34,339 nt of DNA, from NCBI GenBank assembly GCA_017561935.1, contig JAFZBE010000024.1:1-34339 (forward strand), given 5' to 3'. Each line of letters opens with the position of its first letter. Position 1 is the first letter of the stretch. Origin of the DNA: Bacteroidales bacterium (lineage in GTDB: Bacteria > Bacteroidota > Bacteroidia > Bacteroidales > UBA3663). The notes under the pieces are model-generated. The model was not told the origin of the DNA. It made no database searches and saw only the letters and a program-made list of their open reading frames with translations. A program made the position numbers and the translations under genes. This document shows positions 27,337-34,339 of this stretch, in pieces.

Positions 27337-28611
27337 ATGAAACGTATTGCCATCTACACACTCACCTCCGAGCTGCACGACGAACAAGCAGTCTCGGCCG
27401 TGACGAATGAGTTTCTCAGCAGCCTCCCAATCGATTATGACTTCCGAGGCTGTGACTTCTCCGATTACGGCAGTCATCCACTCAGCCTGATCTTTGTCCG
27501 CACAGGGGGCACTGAAGGCATCTTCCTTCGTCTCCTTTCCTCCCTCAACTCAAAACTGACCACACACTCAAAACAATCTAGTCCTTTCTACCTCCTCGCC
27601 TCGGGAAAAAGCAACTCGCTGGCCGCCTCCATGGAGATATTATCCTACCTCCAGCAGAATGGTTTACAGGGCGAGATTCTCCATGGTGCCCCCGAATATA
27701 TCACACGCAGAATCCGTTTGCTGGCACAAGTCGAAGAGGCAAGGATGAAATTGCGTGGTAGTCGTCTAGGTATCGTTGGGGCACCGTCCGATTGGCTGAT
27801 TTCCAGTCAAGCCAACAAAGAAGTTGTCAAGGAAAGACTTGGTATCGAGCTGATCGACATCCCCATGCAAGAATTGCTCGACACGATTGCCGCCACGCCC
27901 CTCGACTCCACCCTATGTCCAATGCCCGAATGTTGTGATCCGGACCTATGCGCTTCTTTGCCCAATGGTATTCGAAAGTCATTATCAGGGGCACATCAAA
28001 TCTATAAGGCGCTAAAGACTCTAATATCAAATCATCAGTTGCAAGGCTTCACCCTGCGATGCTTCGACCTGCTCAGTGCGGTCCACAATACGGGTTGTCT
28101 GGCCTTGGCTCGACTCAATGCCGAGGGAATCGTTGCAGGGTGCGAAGGTGACGTGCCTGCCATGCTATCCATGTCGATATCACAGGCTCTAACAGGAGTT
28201 AGTGGATTCCAAGCCAATCCTGCACGTATCAATCCCGAGACGGGCGAGATACTTTTTGCCCATTGCACCATTCCTCTCAACATGGTGGAACGCTATGAAT
28301 TCGACACCCACTTCGAGTCAGGTATCGGTGTGGGTATCCGAGGCTACATGAAAGAGGGTCCTGTAACCATCTTCAAAGTGTCGGGCGATCTCACTCGCTG
28401 CTTTGTCGAAGAAGGGGAATTGGTGAAGAACCAAGCCCAGCCCGACCTTTGCCGCACGCAACAGATTATCCGTCTATCTGACCCCTCGAAGGCACATTAT
28501 TTCCTTACCCACCCCATCGGTAATCATCACATCATCGTTAACGGCCATCACAAAGCGCTGCTTCAAGCGGTGATAGGGACTGCGGCACAATCCTCTTTGC
28601 TCGACAGTTGA
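27337..28611 (+). CDS. L-fucose/arabinose-isomerase-superfamily protein
   Basis: The protein of 424 residues resembles the shortened fucose-isomerase-like proteins of Bacteroidetes. An N-terminal Rossmann-like part (about 1-170, LGIVGAPSDWLI) precedes a C-terminal domain with CFDLL, AGCEGDVPAMLSM (Glu270), FQANPARIN and FAHCTIPLNM (His309). In true FucI/AraA the metal is held by Glu, Asp and His. Here the Glu and His are evident and the Asp position seems to be Asn (FQANP), so activity is uncertain. There is no signal peptide, so it is cytoplasmic. It follows the 61-residue gene by 3 bp. Alternative: a diverged, non-catalytic sugar-binding relative. Confidence 0.65.
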   Translation: MKRIAIYTLTSELHDEQAVSAVTNEFLSSLPIDYDFRGCDFSDYGSHPLSLIFVRTGGTEGIFLRLLSSLNSKLTTHSKQSSPFYLLASGKSNSLAASMEILSYLQQNGLQGEILHGAPEYITRRIRLLAQVEEARMKLRGSRLGIVGAPSDWLISSQANKEVVKERLGIELIDIPMQELLDTIAATPLDSTLCPMPECCDPDLCASLPNGIRKSLSGAHQIYKALKTLISNHQLQGFTLRCFDLLSAVHNTGCLALARLNAEGIVAGCEGDVPAMLSMSISQALTGVSGFQANPARINPETGEILFAHCTIPLNMVERYEFDTHFESGIGVGIRGYMKEGPVTIFKVSGDLTRCFVEEGELVKNQAQPDLCRTQQIIRLSDPSKAHYFLTHPIGNHHIIVNGHHKALLQAVIGTAAQSSLLDS

Positions 28612-28694
28612 AAAGACACTCCGAACGAAGAATGACCTATCTCAAACAACGGCATAACCTTTCTTAGCCGAAATTGGTTATACTAGACTTTGGA

Positions 28695-28726
28695 AAAGGC
28701 GCCACACCACATGGTGCTGCGCCTTT
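28695..28726. terminator. Hairpin between convergent genes, probable bidirectional terminator
   Basis: AAAGGCGC (28695-28702) pairs with GCGCCTTT (28719-28726); a 2x2 internal loop and CACC/GGTG extend the stem, with the loop ACAT. It sits between the FucI-like gene (plus) and the LRR gene (minus). T-tracts are short on both strands. On the minus strand it resembles the hairpin at 31811-31838. Nothing else is recognised in the 203-bp gap. Confidence 0.6.
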
Positions 28727-28814
28727 GGTAGAAAAGTTTGAGCAAGAAGAGGCAGAAGTTTCCTAAGATTAGTTGTTAATACTGGGCAAGAAAATACAGG
28801 GTAAGACAAGTCAA

Positions 28815-31019
28815 TTACTGAATAATGACCTTAACGGCCATTTCACCGATTCTAACTATGGCGTAGCTGCCACGACGCAAACTTGTGGAAATGCTGGCTG
28901 AGCCGTTCCTGCTAATCCCATGGCCTAAACATTTTCCATCTGTGCTGAAAATGGTGATCTTTTGGTTTTCCTCAGCACCCGTAATGTGGAAGACACCATC
29001 TTGCACCTGAATCATTACGGGACGTACCGGTACTTCGGTAATGCCATCCTCGATGCCTTCTGTTTTCGGCTCCACCTCTACCCAGCAGAGGGTGGCCATG
29101 GCTGGATCGGAATGATCGTATCCCGACTTCGTTGCCCAGACGGTGACCGAATAGGTTGCCGAGAGGGGAACCGTTGCGCCATAGTGATAGGTGATGTCCG
29201 GATCGGTGATCTCGGTCACAAACTCCACGCCATCGGTCTCGCAGCTGTACGACAGATGGCCGTTCAGGTAGCGGATGGTCGGCGTGGCGCACTTGGGTGT
29301 CTCAGGTGTGTCTGGATCGACTGGAGTACTTCCATCGAGGGTAACAATGCTCTTGAATCGCTTCCATGGATCACTCGTCTGGTAGGCTTCGAGCGAATTG
29401 GCGGGTACATGAAGTGTAGCATATTCGATGTAGGAATCCTGGAAGGCCCAATACGTTGCCGTAGGAACTTTCTCTGGAAGGCAATAGACATCTGCCAGCT
29501 CAGGGCATGAGCCAAAGGCCATATTTCCAATAGACTTTACACTACTACCAATGGTGACTGTAGTCAACTTGCTACAGTTGGAAAATGCATTATAATCAAT
29601 TGATACCACGCTGTTGGGGATGGTGACCGAGGTCAGTCCACAAGCCTGAAAAACGCAGTTTTCGATTTTATAGAAACCGTTGGGGAAAGTGACAGAGGCC
29701 AGATTGCTACAACCGTAGAATGCCAATGGTTCGATCGATGTAACGCTGTTTGGGAGGGTGAGCGAGGTGAGGCTGGTGCATTCGTAGAAGGCTCTTCCAC
29801 CAATCGACTGCAAACCATCGGTAAGTTTGAGCGAAGTCAGGCCGCTACATCCGTAGAAAGCATAAGTTCCGATCGATTGCACGCTATAGGGGACAGTGAC
29901 CGAGGTGAGGCCAGTAAATCCGCAGAAAGCATTTTCTTGAATCTTGGATATACCACTTGGAATCATCAGGTCCTTGACTTCATTGCCATTCAAATAGAGT
30001 TTGTGTGCATAAATCAATGGGTTGCTCGAAGCGCTCAAAAATCGCATATTCAACCATGTGGAAAGATTGGGAATCTTGACGGAGGTCAGGCCGGTACATT
30101 GATAGAAAGCAGAACTTCCAATCCTCAAGTCATTAGTTTGTGGGAAGGTGACTGAGGTAAGGCTGGTGCAATTGATGAACGCTATGTCTCCGATTTTTGT
30201 CACGTCTTCGGGAATTTCGAGCTCCGTTATCTCAACTCCATTCAGGAACAGATGTTTCGCCAAGAAGAGCGGGTTGGACGTGTAGTCTTGCTGATAGAAT
30301 CTGTCTGCTTCCCAACTGAAGGATATTCCACACCAAGCGGCCAAATCGGTAATGTTTACCATGTTCAGTCCGCTACATCCTTTGAAGGCATAATGACCGA
30401 TTCCTGTAAGACTTTTAGGGATGGTGATTGAGGTTAGGTTGTAACAATTCTGGAAAGCATTTTCTCCAATATATTGCAGACCATCACCAAGCGAAATCGA
30501 GGTCAGGCCGCTACAGCCGGAGAAGGCATAATAACCTATCTCTTTTATGTTATCGGGGATGGTGACCGAGGAGAGGCCTGTACAGCCGCTGAAAGAGTAA
30601 CCACCAATACTCGTCAAGCTGTTGGGAAGAGTGACAGATGTCAGGCCGGTACAACGGGAAAAAGCATAAGTACCTAATGACGTCAAGCTATTGGGGATGG
30701 AGATGGATGTCAGGCCACTACAACCAGAGAAAGCATAAGAACCTAACAATGTCACGCTGTTTGGGATGGTGACCGAGGTAAGGTCGCTACAGTCGTTGAA
30801 GGCGTACTCATCTATTGATGTCACGCTATAATCAGCTCCTTCGTAGGCGACAGTGGCTGGAATATCTACATTTCCAGTGTATTTGTTTGGATTCTTGGTC
30901 ACTTTGGCCTCTTTGGCCTTGGTAATCAAGTCGTAGTAGATGCCGCCAATCTCAACGACATCGGCAGTTGCTACCATTGGCAGCAAGATTGCGATCAGGG
31001 TAAGTAATTTAGTCTTCAT
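28815..31019 (-). CDS. BspA-type leucine-rich-repeat surface protein with a possible T9SS C-terminal domain
   Basis: This is a predicted exported adhesin-like protein. A signal peptide (1-19, ending MVATA) is followed by about 16 LRR_5/BspA repeats of 23 residues (consensus YAFSGCSGLTSVTIPNSVTSIG) from about residue 60 to 540. Two non-repeat segments (about 228-265 and 330-355) interrupt them. A Ser/Pro/Asp-rich hinge (STPVDPDTPETP) leads to a small beta domain like the C-terminal domain of chitobiase. The end is a beta-rich stretch with VFHITGAEENQKITIFSTDG and GSYAIVRIGEMAVKVIIQ, matching the T9SS type-A sorting pattern. In Bacteroidales such proteins bind host or microbial partners, but the target is unknown here. 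The DNA shows matching 69-bp degenerate repeats. Confidence 0.88.
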   Translation of the reverse strand: MKTKLLTLIAILLPMVATADVVEIGGIYYDLITKAKEAKVTKNPNKYTGNVDIPATVAYEGADYSVTSIDEYAFNDCSDLTSVTIPNSVTLLGSYAFSGCSGLTSISIPNSLTSLGTYAFSRCTGLTSVTLPNSLTSIGGYSFSGCTGLSSVTIPDNIKEIGYYAFSGCSGLTSISLGDGLQYIGENAFQNCYNLTSITIPKSLTGIGHYAFKGCSGLNMVNITDLAAWCGISFSWEADRFYQQDYTSNPLFLAKHLFLNGVEITELEIPEDVTKIGDIAFINCTSLTSVTFPQTNDLRIGSSAFYQCTGLTSVKIPNLSTWLNMRFLSASSNPLIYAHKLYLNGNEVKDLMIPSGISKIQENAFCGFTGLTSVTVPYSVQSIGTYAFYGCSGLTSLKLTDGLQSIGGRAFYECTSLTSLTLPNSVTSIEPLAFYGCSNLASVTFPNGFYKIENCVFQACGLTSVTIPNSVVSIDYNAFSNCSKLTTVTIGSSVKSIGNMAFGSCPELADVYCLPEKVPTATYWAFQDSYIEYATLHVPANSLEAYQTSDPWKRFKSIVTLDGSTPVDPDTPETPKCATPTIRYLNGHLSYSCETDGVEFVTEITDPDITYHYGATVPLSATYSVTVWATKSGYDHSDPAMATLCWVEVEPKTEGIEDGITEVPVRPVMIQVQDGVFHITGAEENQKITIFSTDGKCLGHGISRNGSASISTSLRRGSYAIVRIGEMAVKVIIQ

Positions 31020-31064
31020 AATAATTTAGTAATTAATTTAACATATAATATGGTAATCTTGTTG

Positions 31065-31099
31065 CAAAGATAAAAGAAATATTTGGTTCTACAATCAAA
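31065..31099 (-). promoter_or_regulatory. Promoter of the LRR surface protein gene
   Basis: On the minus strand TATCTTTG (31065-31072) is a consensus -7 box 45 bp before the start codon at 31019. Candidate -33 elements are TTTG (31096-31099, 23-nt spacer) or ATTG (31092-31095, 19-nt spacer). Confidence 0.65.
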
Positions 31100-31154
31100 A
31101 CCACTTGATTTTTAACTATATTTTCATGTTCGACCATAGGAAAAAAGCAGATTC

Positions 31155-31646
31155 CTAATTCTTTTTACCATCACTCTTGGCATCGGGCATTGGCTTTTCA
31201 GGGCGTCCTCGCACGAGATTGAAGCATTTCAAAAGGGATTGAATCTCTGGCGATGAAGAAGCAGCCTTCTGAAGTTTACGCTTGATCTGCGACTTCGTGG
31301 CACGAAATGCCGCCTCACCCGTACTGCCTACATAAAACCACAGACTTTTGGGATCGTGCCTATTCTCATTAATGAGCAGACAGATGGCTTTGTGGCGAGA
31401 AGAAAGGGCAAGTTTATCCAATTCGTCGAGAAGACGGCAGCAATCCGGCGAAGATTTACGACAGAGTGCAAGTAGTTCATCAAATATCGACGAAGGTAAT
31501 GATGCGTTCATGTCAAGCAGGATGAAGCGTCGCAGCAAGGAGTCTATTGGGGTGTCCAAAGTTTGATTGTCGATGACAGTCTCACTGAGCCTTTGTTTAA
31601 GTTCCTCCTCTCTGTCTTTGCTTTCTGCTACCTGTTTGTTATACAT
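31155..31646 (-). CDS. Free-standing paralogue of the TPR regulator's cytoplasmic domain
   Basis: The 163 residues match the C-terminal part of the TPR lipoprotein at 32425-34083: LRRFILLDMNASLPSSIF against LRRFILLDLNASWPSSIF, RHKAICLLI in both, and EAAFRATKSQIK and SPEIQSLLKCFNL in both. The N-terminal part is a short coiled coil (QVAESKDREEELKQRL). The HTH-like part (about 79-130) resembles a diverged LuxR-type fold. TPR, signal and membrane parts are missing, so it should be cytosolic. It has its own near-perfect promoter and an intact frame, so it is more likely a functional partial duplicate than a pseudogene. Confidence 0.75.
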   Translation of the reverse strand: MYNKQVAESKDREEELKQRLSETVIDNQTLDTPIDSLLRRFILLDMNASLPSSIFDELLALCRKSSPDCCRLLDELDKLALSSRHKAICLLINENRHDPKSLWFYVGSTGEAAFRATKSQIKRKLQKAASSSPEIQSLLKCFNLVRGRPEKPMPDAKSDGKKN

Positions 31647-31676
31647 TGATATATATTTTTATAATTTTTTCGGGTG

Positions 31677-31708
31677 CAAAGTTACAAAATTATAAATTCC
31701 GTGACAAA
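31677..31708 (-). promoter_or_regulatory. Promoter of the free-standing regulator domain gene
   Basis: On the minus strand TTTG (31705-31708), a 20-nt spacer and TAACTTTG (31677-31684) match the consensus closely. The box is 30 bp before the start codon at 31646, so the leader is very short. Confidence 0.85.
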
Positions 31709-31810
31709 AAATTGTTAACACGACATTTTCAACATATAACTGATAATAAGAGAATTGGATGAAAGATTATTAGTAATTTTGCCATCACTTTTAACAATAC
31801 CAACAACGAA

Positions 31811-31838
31811 AGGCGCGACACCCAAAGATGCCGCGCCT
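31811..31838 (-). terminator. Hairpin terminator after the DUF3244-like gene
   Basis: Arms 31811-31822 and 31827-31838 pair over 12 positions with G-T pairs allowed, loop CAAA, and are followed on the minus strand by TTTCG. The element is 50 bp downstream of the DUF3244-like stop codon. It resembles the hairpin at 28695-28726. Confidence 0.75.
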
Positions 31839-31888
31839 ACTGTCAACAAGAATAGAATGAGAAAAGGCTGACGTTCGTTTGAAAATGA

Positions 31889-32302
31889 TTACTCCACCGT
31901 ATAATCCCCCTGATATATCATTCCATTTTGGAGACGGAGATAGATGGTGTAGTTGCCTGGTTTAGTAGGAAGTCTCAATTTCATATTCTGACTACCCGCT
32001 GGTTTGTGAAACGTACTGACCACAAAGTTTCCATCGCATATTATTGCCTCCGCACTACCTACGGGATAGAGGAATGTAATAACCATGGTTCGATCATCAT
32101 AGATAACTGCATAGAAAGGAATACCAGTGGCTCTTCCATCAAACGGAATAAAGACAAAAGGATCGTCTTTATTCTCTTCGACATAAGAAAACTGAATGAG
32201 GCCTAATGGCACATGAGCGATTCTAGCCTTGATTGTTTGAGTGCCGCAAAACACAACTAAGGCTAACAGACTGACAAGTGGGATTCTTTTGATTGCTTTC
32301 AT
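31889..32302 (-). CDS. Small secreted DUF3244-like protein
   Basis: The 137-residue protein has a signal peptide (about 1-26, core VSLLALVVFCG). A single beta-sandwich-like domain follows, with DGRATGIPFYAVIYDDRTMVI and ending KPGNYTIYLRLQNGMIYQGDYTVE, the pattern of the short DUF3244 secreted proteins of Bacteroidales. Such proteins are of unknown function. It has its own promoter and terminator and sits between the two regulator-domain genes. The family assignment is by recognition and not confirmed. Confidence 0.65.
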   Translation of the reverse strand: MKAIKRIPLVSLLALVVFCGTQTIKARIAHVPLGLIQFSYVEENKDDPFVFIPFDGRATGIPFYAVIYDDRTMVITFLYPVGSAEAIICDGNFVVSTFHKPAGSQNMKLRLPTKPGNYTIYLRLQNGMIYQGDYTVE

Positions 32303-32329
32303 CTGAGTTTTTAGTTAGATTTTGTGGTG

Positions 32330-32361
32330 CAAAGATATGAACTATTTATTTCCGCAACAAT
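32330..32361 (-). promoter_or_regulatory. Promoter of the DUF3244-like gene
   Basis: On the minus strand ATTG (32358-32361), a 20-nt spacer and TATCTTTG (32330-32337) fit the consensus with one mismatch in the -33 box. It lies 27 bp before the start codon at 32302. Confidence 0.75.
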
Positions 32362-32424
32362 AATATGTTAAAGCATTTTAGCTTTTAAGTTATTGGAAAT
32401 AAAGATATTGAAAAGGTGGAAAAA

Positions 32425-34083
32425 TTACTTTTTGCCATCACTTTTAACATTGGGCATCGGTTTTTCTGGGCATCCGCGTTCCAGATTGAAGCACTTCAAA
32501 AGCGATTGAATCTCAGGAGATGAGGGAGCTGCAGTTAATAGTTTTTGCTTAATCTGTGACTTCGTGGCACGAAACGCTGCCTCGTTAGCGCAACCGGCAT
32601 AATACCACAGTTGCTTGGGGTCGTGCTTGTGTTCACTAATCAGCAAACAAATGGCTTTATGGCGAGGAGTTAGAGAAAGTTTGTTGAGCTCATCGATAAG
32701 ATGGCGACGTTTTGCCGTTGACTCGCGATAAATGACTAACAACTCCTCAAAAATGGATGAAGGCCATGAAGCATTCAAGTCAAGAAGAATGAAACGACGC
32801 AACATGTACTCTATCTGTCCATGCAAAGATTGATTGGTTGTGACAGATTCCTTGAATTGCTGTTTCCATTTTTCTTCTTTGTCTTGACTTTCTGCCATTT
32901 GCTGGTTCATCTTCGCTGCAATACCAGAGATACGTTGCTCAAGTTGTTTCACCCGCTGGATTCGACGCAACCAAAGGATGAAGATAATCAGGATGACAAG
33001 TAAAGCAATAACAACAATGATGATGACAATATTTTCATAATGCTGTTGCTGTTGTACTTTTTGATATCGGCCTTGCGCCTCGGCGAACTCTGTCCCTAAC
33101 TTAGACTGACGTTCTATCTTCTGCTGTTCAGCCAAAGCTTTGCGATATGTAAGCGCAGAATCAAGCATTCCCAACTGTTCAAACTGATTGGAACGACGCA
33201 AATAGGCCAAGGAAAGCAATTCCGGTTTGTCATCAGAATGAGTTATTATCCAATTCAACAGACTGTCTGCCTCTGCAAAGCGTTTGCGTTCTTGATAATA
33301 GTCAACAATAATGGCATAGATGCGACAACTGTCATTCCGCGTACATTCCTCAAATGGGATTTGACACAACAAAAAGTCACCACGTTCATCAGCAAGACCG
33401 AAAGAATGATGTAAATGTGCGGAATTGGCATATAATGCAGCGAGCTCTCTTTTAGGGAGGTGTGGAGCCAGGAAAAGAGCCTTATCGGAATAATACAGCG
33501 CCGAATCACCATTTCCAAGTTTATAAAAGGAATAAGCCAGATGCATATAGGACAAGGCAATATCTGTGGTATCGCCAACCTGATAAGCATTTTGCAAAAC
33601 CTTTCGGAAAAAAGTCGGTGCCAGATAATAATTCCCATTCCGCATATTGATAATAGCAATACGGTCGTTGACTACTCCCTTCAAATAAGGGCCGGGAAGT
33701 AGTTCCACATTCCTCTCGACTTCCAAGAATAGCCGATAGGCCTTTGTCATTTCAACAGTGTAGGCATCCATGTCAGGCTTCAGTTCCTGTGCCCTATCAT
33801 GGTGACGAATCCCTTCGTAGAGCATGCACTCAGCTTGTTGGGGTGAAGAGGTCAAGGATGAGAGAGTAGTATCCCCTTTTGCCAAATTGGGAAGATAATA
33901 GCTGATTGCTACATAGAGGAGTGAATCGCAGATAGTCTTATCGGCATGGTATTGTTCGTCCACCATTTGTAGGGCCTCAATTGCACGAAGTTCCGCTTGC
34001 CGATCCACGCGACAGGAAGCAAGCAGAATGCCCATAAGGACAATGGCTGAAAACGGAAGCATGCAAAGACTGATCCTAGACAT
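32425..34083 (-). CDS. TPR lipoprotein with one membrane segment and a cytoplasmic HTH-like domain
   Basis: This is a predicted membrane-tethered sensor/regulator. The signal ends in ILLASC (Cys24). Helical TPR-like repeats span about 30-330 (for example DIALSYMHLAYSFYKLGNGDSALYYSDKA, given here in parts: DIALSYMHLAYSFYKLG and DSALYYSDKALFLAP). A strong membrane segment lies at about 350-375 (IVIIIVVIALLVILIIF), followed by a coiled coil (about 375-415). The C-terminal domain (about 430-530) includes LTPRHKAICLLISEHKHDP, which resembles a diverged LuxR-type HTH. The same arrangement is known in Bacteroidetes TPR regulators. Its cytoplasmic part is duplicated as the gene at 31155-31646. The lipidation plus membrane segment implies an unusual dual anchor, or that the first segment is simply cleaved. 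DNA binding is inferred. Confidence 0.8.
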   Translation of the reverse strand: MSRISLCMLPFSAIVLMGILLASCRVDRQAELRAIEALQMVDEQYHADKTICDSLLYVAISYYLPNLAKGDTTLSSLTSSPQQAECMLYEGIRHHDRAQELKPDMDAYTVEMTKAYRLFLEVERNVELLPGPYLKGVVNDRIAIINMRNGNYYLAPTFFRKVLQNAYQVGDTTDIALSYMHLAYSFYKLGNGDSALYYSDKALFLAPHLPKRELAALYANSAHLHHSFGLADERGDFLLCQIPFEECTRNDSCRIYAIIVDYYQERKRFAEADSLLNWIITHSDDKPELLSLAYLRRSNQFEQLGMLDSALTYRKALAEQQKIERQSKLGTEFAEAQGRYQKVQQQQHYENIVIIIVVIALLVILIIFILWLRRIQRVKQLEQRISGIAAKMNQQMAESQDKEEKWKQQFKESVTTNQSLHGQIEYMLRRFILLDLNASWPSSIFEELLVIYRESTAKRRHLIDELNKLSLTPRHKAICLLISEHKHDPKQLWYYAGCANEAAFRATKSQIKQKLLTAAPSSPEIQSLLKCFNLERGCPEKPMPNVKSDGKK

Positions 34084-34129
34084 AAATAATAATATGAGTA
34101 TCCGACACGAAATAAGGTTACATTGTCTT

Positions 34130-34163
34130 CAAATATGACAATGATATTTATTTAACGAACAAA
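34130..34163 (-). promoter_or_regulatory. Possible promoter of the TPR regulator gene
   Basis: On the minus strand TTTG (34160-34163), a 22-nt spacer and CATATTTG (34130-34137) fit the consensus with one mismatch in the -7 box, about 46 bp before the start codon. It lies between this gene and the rRNA terminator. Confidence 0.45.
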
Positions 34164-34192
34164 TCAGAAATTTATTGCTTAAAAGTAGGAAA

Positions 34193-34234
34193 TAATACAA
34201 AAAAAGAGACCCGAGCTATAGCAACTCGGGTCTC
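34193..34234 (-). terminator. Rho-independent terminator of the rRNA operon
   Basis: GAGACCCGAG (34206-34215) and CTCGGGTCTC (34225-34234) form a perfect 10-bp stem with a 9-nt loop. On the minus strand it is followed by a T-tract of about seven bases (complement of the A-run ending at 34205). It ends the transcript of the 5S gene. Confidence 0.93.
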
Positions 34235-34240
34235 TCATGT

Positions 34241-34339
34241 AAGGTGGCGGCTTCCTACTCTCCCACTTTCGTAGTACCATCGGCGTTACAAGGTTTAACT
34301 TCTCTGTTCGGAATGGTAAGAGGTGGAGCCCTTGTGCTA
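34241..34339 (-). rRNA. rrf: 5S ribosomal RNA (5' end beyond the window)
   Basis: The minus strand carries the 5S core: CTCCACCTCTTACCATTCCG, GAACAGAGAAGTTAAACC, CGCCGATGGTACTACG and GTGGGAGAGTAGG. The 3' end GCCGCCACC should pair with a 5' GGTGGC that lies beyond 34339, so roughly 10-20 nt are missing. It is the last gene of an rRNA operon that continues to the right of the window. Confidence 0.95.

Noticed and set aside
28815..31019. Regular 69-bp DNA repeats considered as a separate repeat element
   Set aside because: They correspond exactly to the 23-residue leucine-rich repeats of the encoded protein.
31155..31646. 163-residue gene considered a pseudogene fragment
   Set aside because: The frame is intact, key residues are shared with the paralogue, and there is a promoter at consensus spacing just upstream.

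Overview
The window looks like the chromosome of a gut or oral Bacteroidales bacterium, most probably a Prevotellaceae-type organism. The reasons are paired SusC/SusD genes, lipoproteins, an AraC-type hybrid two-component regulator, Bacteroidetes-type promoters (TTTG, about 20 nt, TAnnTTTG) before most transcription units, a T9SS-like C-terminal region, and a 5S rRNA gene at the right edge. The genus is inferred only from these general features.

Region 1 (1-8.3 kb, minus strand) is a fructan utilisation operon transcribed susC > susD > DUF4960-like surface lipoprotein > GH32 exo-fructanase-type lipoprotein. It resembles the levan/inulin locus of Bacteroides thetaiotaomicron. A 197-bp gap upstream of susC carries a promoter with a -7 box but no good -33 box, and beside it an imperfect palindrome that is a candidate activator site. 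Region 2 (8.36-12.3 kb, minus strand) is a two-gene unit: a GH43-like lipoprotein followed 6 bp later by a hybrid two-component regulator whose sensor is a periplasmic sugar-binding domain, the architecture of the fructose sensor BT1754. It probably controls region 1.

Region 3 (12.3-25.7 kb, plus strand) is a second polysaccharide locus: GH2 beta-galactosidase, a membrane-tethered propeller/Y_Y_Y/AraC regulator with no kinase or receiver, a strong terminator, a second susC/susD pair, and a GH127 beta-L-arabinofuranosidase. The enzymes suggest plant galactose- and beta-L-arabinofuranose-containing glycans. Region 4 (25.7-28.6 kb, plus strand) is a compact unit of a fimbrillin-like lipoprotein, a 61-residue basic protein and an L-fucose-isomerase-like protein.

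Region 5 (28.8-34.1 kb, minus strand) appears AT-richer and has four genes with separate promoter-like sequences: a TPR lipoprotein with one membrane segment and a cytoplasmic HTH-like domain, a small secreted DUF3244-like protein, a free-standing paralogue of the regulator's cytoplasmic domain, and a BspA-type leucine-rich-repeat surface protein. It lies just downstream of an rRNA operon, whose 5S gene and terminator close the window.

The most unusual feature is a set of degenerate, mostly 9-bp tandem repeats rich in TTCRAAC-like words. They occur between genes in region 1 and inside two coding sequences (regulator linker and GH2 inter-domain segment), where they keep the reading frame. A separate G/C-rich hairpin repeat is translated inside the regulator's signal peptide.
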